From Siphonodentalium dalli (Eukaryota; Mollusca; Scaphopoda; Gadilida; Siphonodentaliidae): a stretch of DNA of 64,000 nucleotides. This document shows, piece by piece, positions 22,162-34,100 of this stretch. Under the pieces are notes generated by a model, which worked only from the letters and a program-made list of their open reading frames with translations, made no database searches and was not told the origin of the DNA. Within the stretch, counting starts at the first letter, position 1; every line of letters begins with the position of its first letter. A program made the position numbers and the translations under genes. The DNA is taken from positions 191,505,794 to 191,569,793 of the forward strand of contig CP136064.1 of NCBI GenBank assembly GCA_032622095.1, in the 5' to 3' direction.

Positions 22162-25100
22162 GTAACATTAATGAGGATGAGCAGCGCAGCCAGTATAATT
22201 AATATAGGCGATGCTAGACAATTGCGTCTTGAATATTCAAATACACCCATAGCGCCCACAGTAAGCATATACCGAGTGATAATGAGTATTATAGCACTTA
22301 AAATTCACACATGCATGACCATTGTGGCGTTTAATGTATAAGCGTTTTTGACGGCCTGGCTTCGTTTTGGTTTATCGACGTTTCAGCCATGCACATCACG
22401 ACGTTTTCAGTTTTTTGGGGTGGTGGAAAGACCGCACTGTTGATTAATTTCAACGGGTAATCACTACACTGCACGTATAATTTAATTATGTCATGCATAA
22501 CAATAAAGTTTGTGTCATGCTGGCACCAAGTCAAGGCGTATCATGGATGCATATTAGTAAAGTACGTCTAAAGTCACAAGCCGTTCGCGTGTTTGAAGCT
22601 GCAAATGTGTTCAACATTGTATTTCTAATGCAATTGGCTTGCAGCACGTTTCAAAATGTAACAAAATGTAATAAGCAATTGAGAGAAATTCTCAAGAAGT
22701 CGACGAATTCATTTTGGAATCAGTTTAAAATATTCTCAAGGTATAATGTTCACCAAATAGATGACCAGATCAGTTTAAATACTACATGTGAGCAATTTAC
22801 ATCCTTGAATGGTCAGATATATGGAAACAGATTTTAGGTAGTTTGATTGGTAGTATGGAAGAATCGGGACGTACATATCATCTTAACAAACCAATTAGTT
22901 CAGAAGTGATATATGCTGTTGCTGGGGTTATGAACTCAAATACGGCTGTATGTCTCGATTCAGTGATCAACAGTTATACACGCGCATGATGTATTACTGC
23001 CATTTTATACTAGGTTATTCAACTTGGTTCTTGGTACTGGTTTTCCACTGTTTACTGGAAAAATGGTATGATTAAGTCCTTATATAAAAATAATGGCAAC
23101 ATGACTGGTTATGCCTGGCTCTTTTTGAGGCAAATTGTACTGAGTTGCATCGGTATGTTATTTACTGGTATTATGAACAACAGACGGAGAATCTTCCCCA
23201 AACTTGGCATTATTTCCTCAAAAATCCACATTATCCTCTGTTATCCTTCTGAAAATAATATAATAAAATAAAATAATAAATTTCCCGACCTCTGTAGGCA
23301 ACCATGCACCTACTAGTATTCGTGCCGTATTACAAACATAAAATACTTCAAAATTAATATGTCGCATGAGCTTTATTTCCAATGAAACTTAGAGCCTATT
23401 TAGACCAACCTCCTGCTATTCAAACTGCATGGACATAATTATGCCAAATTATCTGAGAGATATTTTGAACTTGAAAATACCCTGACCGATTTGTCCGATT
23501 TGACACCATAAAACCACACTTGTACGTTTTTAGACCAGAACATAATTACATCGGACCCATGAGCCCATTAACCCTTCCATGACTGGAGCATCCTGGAATT
23601 TTGAAAGCTAGTGCCATTGCTTCTCTTGTATATGCGAGTCTCCCACATGGATTCTAGCATATATACAAAATGCATTAGACTAACAATATTTACCTTGCCC
23701 TTGCCACTGTAAGCCAGTGCATTCTCTAATACGTGGGAGGTTCCCATAGGGAGACTCGCATATATAAGAAAATGCACTGGCAATTGTTATTTAATGCTGC
23801 ACCAGCGCTGCTCCAGTCACGAAAGTGTGAATAGGATGTTTTGTTGACCAAATAGCGACTTTTGAAGTTTTACAACGTTTTGAATTTTGATCAGCCAAAC
23901 AAAAAATACAATAGAATATTTAAGGGACATATTGTAATCGTAGCCAATGTATACATTTTTAGTGAGACACGCATTTAGATGGGACAGGTCAACAACCACT
24001 ATGTAAAATATATACCGGTATTTTTTAAAGAAATCAATGTGTGTGTGTATGTAAGGGTGCGTGTGAGTGTGTGTGTATGTGAGAGAGGGTGTGTGTGCGT
24101 GATGGAGGGTGAGGGTGTGTGTGTGTGCGAGAGGGTGTGTGTGTGTTAATGGGGGGATACGGCGATGTGGTCGTTGTGTGAATTGAGAAGATATTTATAT
24201 AGCTTTTTGATGATTTATCCCCATAAAAATCTGATTGTATTCTTATATATTTTCACAAAATTTGCCGAGAATTTGAGACTAGCACAGTACATTAAGTACA
24301 TTAAGTGACTAATATAAGATTTTCAAGCACTTACATGTAGCAACGATAACCTGATCGATATAAATAACTGGCTTCAGATGCAATTTGGCTGAATTTTGAA
24401 ATGCACGCCCATTTATTCTGCTAACCGCTTTTTTGATTAGGTCAGATTATGTCAACAATTTCCGACGTAGGGTTTTTGGGGTATGTTCTTTGGGGTATGG
24501 GGTGTTCGTGGTGTGTGTTATTTGGTTATGAGACCGGTTATCCAATTGGGAGTTGATCAATCACGGAACAGGATTTAGTGTAGCGCAGATTGGCATACTC
24601 GTAACCTGTGGATAGACTGATTGGTGATGGTACATAGAAAAGATATGTCGAGCATGTGTTAAAAATATGACATTGTGGGGGGATGCCTTACCTTTAGCAT
24701 GTGTGCGATAGTAAATGGACAAATGAGGGATACATTTGGTAAAAGAGGAGACAACTATACACTTCTGTAAAGAATCAAAATCTTAAGGCATATGTCATAA
24801 TCATAGATATTTTACATGTTTAAATGGCATATGATATTTAAATGGCGGTATGATAATTGAGGGGCACAACATACTTGTAGCATGTGAAAAGTGTTCGAGA
24901 GACGTAGATCATTATGCAAATAGTATTTAAGTGACATTACATGGTCATATACATTGTACCAATGTACCGGGTTATAAGGGCGTATTATATTTAAGGGACA
25001 TCGCATAATCATAGCCCTCGAATTGTGTAAAAGGGACACTGAAAAGACATGTTCACATGCATCTAACATACAAGTGCATTATGAAATCGTTCAACATCAG

Positions 25101-28100
25101 AATGGAACACATTCTTTAACTTAGATGCTATTATTTTGCTATTCCCCTTGTCTACATGTAGATTCGGCAATAACAACAACAACGACGACGACGACGACGA
25201 CAACAACAACAACCACCACAACAACAACCACAACAACAACAACAACGACGACGACCACCACCACCACCACCACCACCACCACAACAACAACAACAACGGC
25301 AGCAGCAACAACTACTACAAAAAAAAGTAAGTGAACGTCTCTTGTGTACAAATTATTGCAGAATATAAACGATCTATATCAAAGAATTTTAAATGCGGAG
25401 ACAAATTTGTTTTATCGAATGTAAACTGGGAAAATATTACTGAAATTAGCCAAATAATAACGCTATTGATAGTAATGCTGGGGGAGCACTTCTGTTGATG
25501 GCGAAGCAAATTATTGTCAATTTCATTGTCACTTTCATATGTCCATTTCATAATTCCATCCATAAAATACCGCCCGAACGCATGACCGAATTCACGTGAA
25601 CCTGCATGGATATGTCTTCTGCTTTGTTCGTTATTATAATCTTTCTTCTTATTCAAGAAATAGTAGGATTATATGATATCGATGGATTATCAGATACACG
25701 TATGTACTATCTAGTCTCATAGCAATTTCATGTTTAAAATGTTTTGTTTCGTTAAATGCAGTCGTTTTGCACAATAGTCTCTGTATAGTGCACAAATACA
25801 GGCATTTTTTGGCCAACGTGCTGTACATTAGTTGGAAAATAAAGCTTTGCTCATGAAGCTAATGTTGTGAGCTTGTGATCGCAGGTGAACTGCATATCCT
25901 AATCGCACAAACACAAATGTAAAGCTTATTCTAGGATCTCAGGACTATATAGTGGAAATGTCAGTCAATTTATTGATTAAGTACCCACACGTACAAGTTC
26001 TAGGGACGTGGCTGGAGGTTCCTCAAATTTCCGACCAACTGCACCCCCCCCCCATTGAACCAAACATCAATCTCACAGGTTCGTAGAATTCCATTTGCAC
26101 CCCCTTGGAATTCCTACCTATATATGGTGTCAAATTAATGTCCAACTAATGTTCTGCATGTCATGCATGAAATTTCCAACTGCTGGACATGTACCAAAGT
26201 TTAGTTTAAACATATTTTTTCAAATAGTTGTCAAATTTAGATAACACATGATATATAACACATACATTTGTTTATACATACAATGGGATTGGAGGACAAG
26301 TGCTGACTCACTTAAGGGTATCCTCTCTCCCATATGTTATTACACTGAAAAAATAAATAATTAGTAATGGCAAAGCAACATGACTACCAAAACAAGTTGA
26401 ACATATATACAGATGACCGGTCACCCCGTCTCCCGAGTTAGTCATAAGTTTGTATATGTATTTATTTAAAATCGGGTTTGTTTGTTGCGTTTGCTGGCTT
26501 GTACGTAGCATTATTTGGAACAGTTTGTCGAAAGAATCCTGATTTTCCTCACGTATGAATGACTGCACAGCAAAGAAAATTGTACCAAAGTTCGGGGGGG
26601 GGGGGGGGGTCAAGACACCCCAACCAACCTCTGTCGCCACGTCCCTGTACAACTGACAAGTTTCGTGTGTTCTTCACAACATCTTCGGAATTTGATTCAG
26701 GAGACCTAGAACTGTTAGAAATGCTTGCCCTCATCAATAAACACACTTTAACTTGAAAAAAAAGATGCGATTAAGTCGGATTGGCAGCTAATTATGTGCC
26801 GTTATATTCACATAGAAGAAAAGCATGACTTTCACAACAAACATGAACTTTATAAATATAAGATACAAATGATACTTGTGTCAAATACATGAGTCACGTT
26901 TGACCCTGGGAGAACATTAAACATAGTATCGGAGACCACGTGGATTTCAAAATCTGACCTAGAATCGGGAATTAGCCCCGCCCCCGTAATCGACTTCGGA
27001 TTCTGAATCCAGATTCCCACCAAATAACTACTCAGATGACTCACAACATTCAGCGACCGTAAGTCGTGCTAAATTACAAATACAAAGATGCAAGCAGCAT
27101 AGATCGTGTAACATTCCACAATAACTGATTTTAGGGTCAGACATTTTGCCAACATTTCCTGGTATTTCAAAATGGATTTTCTCAAAATTTGTCAGGAAAG
27201 TCTTCGTAAAATTTGATACAAGTGATTATTGTTGTACTATATTTAAGAACCATCAAACCATTGGATATTATAATATCATTTAATATACTTTTATAGCAGG
27301 AGAAATATTTAAAATTTCACTGTTTTCAGGTATCAAGAACTTCTGTAAACCATATTATTTTTCAAAAGTGCAGTTCATATAATTATTCATCATAATATAT
27401 CTGAACTTCTGAAGATCATGAGAGGAGATTTAAATATTCTTGATTCGTGAAATTTATTTATTATTTTCATTAAAAAGGCAACTAACTACCCATACATAAT
27501 TTTCTATATTTGAGAATTTTCACGTCATGCCTGTTGATCAATGACAATTGGGCATCGTTGAGTTCTGGGTCATGGGTTCATAAAACTTTACCAAGGTAAA
27601 GCTGACCACCATATCGTTTAACATTATTACCTAATTCCAGTTGTTAATGGCCCTTTGTTTGAGTGAACCACGCTGCATGTTAACAATTGTTTTCGTTGGG
27701 CTAGAATATTTGTCACTGCTTTATTCTTCATTATTCATTTTGTTGACATTTTGTGTTATTTGGTGGTAATTTTTGTTGGTTTAGATAACTCTCAGCAGGC
27801 CAATGGAGACGATCAGCCGCTAAACTGGCTAGTTTGGTATACTTGCTATTTTAGCGGCGTAGATGGTCCGGTCCAGTGAATAGGCGGTCCAGTCCGGTCC
27901 GGTCCAGGCAATTCTGGTCCGGTACCCTTGCCTGAACCGGTCCAGTACCCTTGTCTGAACCGGTCCAAAGCGGTCCGGGCCACTTCCATGTGAATAAATT
28001 ACCCTTTTAGCAAAGTGTTCATCGTATACAGAGAAAATTAAGGGTGCTCAATCCGATTCGATGGCCCCCCATATCATCAGATTTCAACAACAACAACTTT

Positions 28101-31100
28101 TTTTTTAAATGCCGCTTCAGTTATCATAATCGAGTAATTACCCAAAAATAATGCTAACCACAGTCAACTATATAAAATTGCCCGAAACGTGTTATTTATC
28201 AACATTTTGTTCAACGAAATTTTGCCGGTTTTGTCTGACACAAAAAACCACTTGATTTTAGAGTTATCCATCTTCATCCGCAATTTTGTCCGAGACCGTC
28301 TTCTCGTCAACTGTTTACTGGGCCACTTGAAATTATCGGTGGTGAAAAATAATATATTTCAAACATCGATATCTGATCACTCTGAGCTTTGATGGGTGGG
28401 TTCCTCTACTCGACTCAAATATGTTTTACCCCCGAAGCCAAGGATATAGTAATTTGCGAGCGTTAATTTAGATTATGCATCTTTAAGTTTACTATATCAA
28501 AAGCATGTTTGCACTTTGCAGCATTGCTTGCCGCAGTTAACAAGGGGCAGTGTAATAACCCAGTACATACTTTGAATATAAACTTTTAGAGATGATTTTC
28601 CATTGTTGTTGTGTATATTAGGTCATTAAAGATGCACACTGCACATCCATTTTCGAGAGAACACTCTGGAGGGTAAGATTGTTATTTGAAAAGTATAAGT
28701 TATCCTGCCAGGGTATATGGTGTCATGTTCCGGGCCTGGATTTTATATTCACACCAGCGACGAGGTTAATTTAATTTACAGACTGGGAGCATGACATGAC
28801 TAGCAAGAAATAGAAAAACGTGTTTGACATATTTCTGACAATGGTGGGTCATTGACTCATTTGGGTCATTAAATGTATATCAGACTAATTAACTGCGATA
28901 TTTTATAATTGTGTCGTTACAGAAACAGAAACAAAAATAACAATGAATAGTCTTATGCTCCATTCCCTTAATTGATGCGATTTGGTCCCCAACAATAGTT
29001 ACAATACTTGTCCGGTGACCATGCAATTACATAGTCAGGGACCTAAAAATCACCACACATAAATTCAATTGGCCGGGGACTATGCATATTATTTTATCCC
29101 GACCAAAATTTTAAATTTGGTCCTGCTTGTGAGGCGGAACAAATCGTGATAGTCGGGATCAAAGCGTCAAATGTGAAAACATGTGAATGCTCGCGTGAAG
29201 TGGTCCGGACCAAACACAAGTTTTCTATTCATTTTACATTGGATATTACAATTTAACCCGCCTCGGGGTTCAAACAGAGACACAGATGTACATATCAATC
29301 ATCCATGCACCCCACGATGAGTCAGAATAGGCGATTTTGTCCCCGCCACTTAGTGTCCATACCGAAGATGAAGGTAACTTTTATGGGAAAGTTGTCACAA
29401 TTTGCATTTGGCAGCATCTGAAACCTGACGGAATCTCACGTCATCTCACGTCGCGACAGCAGACAAAAGTATACATGTTGAAGCCATGAACATACATACA
29501 TATATACATACATACATACATACATACATGCATGCATACGTGCATGCATGCATACATACATACATGCATACATACATGCATACATACATACATACATACA
29601 TACATGCATACGGATCAGACCGGTTCAGCTCCCACTGGACCGGTCCAGACGGGGTGGCCCGCTGCCCGGTCCGCTACCGGACCGGTGTTTGCGGTCAGGT
29701 CCGCATCACTAGTTTTGGCTAATCCGATCGATTCCACGGAAAGCCAATGTCTATATGAATCATTAAACAAACATGAGTTAAACTTCTGCAATGTGAGTGT
29801 GTTGTATATTGCACTAAGAGAAGTCACACCGTCATGTGGGTCTAAATCATGTTTCAACAGGATGCCCGACTGCCGCAGTAGCCAACGGTTACAGATTCTT
29901 CGAGACTAGTGATTATTCAATTTGTGTGAGAATAAACGAAACCCCACAGACCGCGATAGACGCCATACAGGAATGCAGACAGGAGGACGGTGGCCACTTG
30001 ATGTCGTTTCAATCTGTAGAAATGCATTCATGGGTAGCTGGACTCTTGGACGATGAAATCAGGAACATCAACGATATCAGCACCGGCAATGGTAAGTCGA
30101 AAACATAGAACTAAAAATAGGAGTACATCAAGGTGTCCAATTATCACCGTATCTGTTATACTATGTACATAAATTCTTAGCACTGCTTTAAAAATTTTTT
30201 CCTAATATAAGTGGAATAAAAGTATACGACTGAAATAATTTTGACTTAATATACAGACGACATGACCCTTTTCCTCCAGGGCGACAATTCACTGCGCTCG
30301 ATATCATAAAATATTTCGCTGAAATATCCGGTTTAAATGTAGATTTTTGACAAAACTCAGGTCGTATGGATTTGGTCAAAACGGGGTTGCGGTGAAGAAA
30401 TCTCTACAAATCAGGAAATAATCTGGAATCATAGCCACTCGTTTACAATCCTTGGGATACAATATGACTTATTTTGCACAAACTATGTAGAATTAAATTA
30501 TGAAAACTAATTGAAGAAAATAAAGAAATTGCTCAATGATTGGTCATCTATAAATCTAAGAATAGTGGGAGAAAATACAGTGATAAAGACTCTAGCTTTA
30601 CCAATCTTAAGTCAGTCTTTAGCTGTCCTCCCTGCGCCATCGAAAATATGATTGATGAAATACAAAAAAACTTTCTTTAACTTCTTATGGGAAGGTAAAC
30701 ATGAGAAAATAGCTCGAAATGTAATTATAAATCAAAAGATTTTGGGGGAATAAAATTCCCTCACCTGACTCCATTTAATAAAGCATTGAAAATTACTTGG
30801 TTAAAAAAGTTAATTGATCCATTTATCGTGACAGGTTGGAAAACTATCATACTCAATACCTTACGTCATTTTGGTGGTGAATAAATATGACACTTCTCTG
30901 AAGGAGGCATCAAAGAATTAAGAAAACAAATAAATCCCTTTTGGAAGGATGTAATCTCAGCCTGGACCACCCTTGACAATGACTTCACCACAACATATGC
31001 GTGTGTCCTATCACAACAAATTCTTTAAATGACAAAATAAAAGTTGACAAAAACCCTTCATAGATAAAATCTGGATACAAAAAGATATGTTCTTTGGTAG

Positions 31101-34100
31101 TGGCCTAATGACAAGAGGCCCAGGATTTCTGAAATATGAGGATTTTTTGTCAGAAATATGACCTTAAAACATCTTTCACAAAATATCAGCTATATAGGGC
31201 TATTCCAGAGTCACTGATATCATGTGTGAGAACGTTATAATAAACTTAATAATGCTCAAAACAGAAATAGTGACATGTTAACGATGTCATTAAGGAATGT
31301 AGAACATTCTATCATCGTTTTTTATGCAAACAAGCAGAAGTCCCAAAAACATTTCAATCAAAATTGCAGAAAAGATTAGAAACTACCCTATCCGAAAACC
31401 AATGGAGCAAGGCATATACAAATGTGTACAATATAACATATGATACAGGTCTACATACCTTACAATACAATATACGTCATAACATATGTTATACAGATTC
31501 TAAGCTGTTCAAAATATCAGAAACTGAACTGAACTGCTTGAATTGTTTCGGCTGGCGTGTATCTTTTCTTTGTTACTTGTTTAAATTTCTACTGAAATAG
31601 AGGTCTGAATAGTGCATAAAATTATTAAAATAGCATGCATAATAATAATCAGGCTAAAAATGCCGACCTGCAAGTTCCAAGTACGCAAATACCGAGTCAC
31701 ATTTAGTTCATCCAAGTACGCAAAAAATAAATAAATACTGGTTCCTGATGAACATATTATTAAAAAACAAATTTACTGACAGAAGCCAATCTACGGTGGC
31801 TAAACACTGAATGGTTTACAAACTATCTCAAGACTCATTATCAATAATTTCCGACAAGGTTTCATTTACCACCTATTATTAAAACAAATAAATGGTTGAG
31901 AGAATCCATGACTTCCGATTATTGGAGACTGATTTATTCATAATTCGTTCTAGGTTTCATGCATGTATACCACCTCAGAATTCCGTTAAAACAACTAATT
32001 CTTCAAATTATTACACCAGCTACTGCTTATCACTGACGGTTTCACATCACTACACCAGAACGGCCTCTAAATGCGGACCAACAATATACTAATTGGATTA
32101 AATACACCCCAATACTTCACAATACGACCTTCAGTCTACATTCCAACTGAGACTTAATACTTCAGCAATATTACCTCTTATATTATGCATTGTGTTCCCT
32201 CAATGAAATCTTCAAGGGTGGCCCAGCCATTATTCACACCTAAATATTGAAAACAATTAACGCGGTCATAAAAGTTACATACTGCAACAATGAGACATCC
32301 GCGAAGATACATCCGCGAATGCATACATCCTGCAAAAAGTCTAACCAGTATGCATATAGCGAGTACGTATTTAATCATATTTACTCCATACCTCCTATAT
32401 ATGTATGGCAATATACACCCTATAGAGGGCGTAACTAGCAGTACACGTTTGATACATTTCAATCATGAGTAATCGAGGGAATGGAAGGGGTGTGAAGTAC
32501 ACAACCGACGAACGCCACACTTTTTGAGCACATCGTGCATTCAAACATCACAATCCTTGAGACTACAGAGACCGGAATCATCCAACAGTGCCGGAAAGCA
32601 ATTTCTTCAGAATGTTCCGAATAGATCATGTCTAGTATTTGGATTGTACTTAAATTCTATAGCGTACAATAAACCCCCACTCATCATATTCTTCTCAGGG
32701 ACGTAGCAACATGTTTTGGGGAGGGGTGAGTTTCTCACGCCCCCTCCAACTTTTTGTCAAATGTTCAACAGTATGAAATTTCACAACCTGCATGACACAA
32801 CATTTGTTGGAAATTTCACACCAATAATATATTGAAATTGTTCTTGTAGTTTGATTTTCCAACAATTTATTAGTAGGGAGTTTGTTGTTTTTAGACCAAG
32901 ATGGGCATATTCTCATACTTTGTTCAAAATAATTAACTAAGAAGGCCATCAGTTGGAAATTTTCCGACATTATGTGGGTGTCAGGTTGGAAATTTACAAC
33001 GCTTGGCAAGCTTGTGCCCTGGTTGCTCCCCCGTGGCCAGTCAAAAACTGATAATTATTCGAAATTGTTCAACCGTAGTGCAGGAGTGTCAGGTTGGAAA
33101 TTTCCAACGCTTGGAAAAATAAAATCGAGGCCAGTCTAGATGCTAGGATTTTGCGATGATCATGTTCCGATTTCAAAATGTTCTTACACCGAACTGAACC
33201 GTGGTCGGTCCGGTATTTTCTTGATCGTCCCTCCCGTGGCCTACTGATCATGCATGCATGTCAATTTGTGTGAGCTTGACTACTAGATGTTATGATCTAT
33301 TGCAATATTCAGGCTAGATTTAAATCATTTCTCGTATGAAATGGAATTAAGCAAACATGTGTTTGGTCTGTTTGAAGGAGTGGTGCAGTTGGAATTATCA
33401 AGGTCGGCACCCCCACAAAGGAGACCCTCTAGCCACGTCACTGACTCGTCTAGTGGGTAGGACCTATCCTTATAATTTTACTGAGATGTTGTCATGGTTT
33501 TTCCTCTTCCTCACGTTGTGCCCTTTCGAAAATCTCAATTATGTCATCAATGTTCATTCTACAGAAATATACATATACCAGTCTGGTCGGTCTCTATAAA
33601 ATTATGCGCATAATGCATATGTATGCCGCTATGCGTGCAGATTGTGGCCGGTTAGTGCTCGAGATTTAGTCATATAATACATTGACAAATACAAATGGTA
33701 AATCTGATAGATTGTGTCAATCACAGCATCGACAGCGTGTGTCGTTAACGCAAAAGCGAAGATACATTGTGCGTTCGGCCTCTACCAATTAAACTACCTG
33801 GTTTATAAAATAAACCCACTTGGTACATAGGGCCCCATAGGTCCCAGATACTTCATTGAAGTCATAAAAATACAAGTTTGAACACTTTGTAACAGAAAAG
33901 AGTTTTCCGTGTTATAGTCTAACCTTGATATGTTAAAAATAAAGAGCGTTTATTTCATTTCCATGCGAAAGCCGCTGGGAAATGGCTGTAACCATGTCAA
34001 GTATTTTTCAGAGCATATGAAGTCGGTATATAAAAAAAATCGTGTTTTTTGTCAACATACCGTATACCTCCTTCCAGATTACGTATACAAAATTTGGAAG

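Noticed and set aside
25125-25334. Poly-Thr, poly-Asn/Asp/His and poly-Val frames
   Set aside because: All three reading frames are open because the tract is a triplet repeat.
33770-33803. tRNA-like A-box (TAGTTTAATTGGTAGAG) on the minus strand
   Set aside because: No B-box GGTTCRANNCC at proper distance and no cloverleaf stems; at most a chance match or a SINE fossil.
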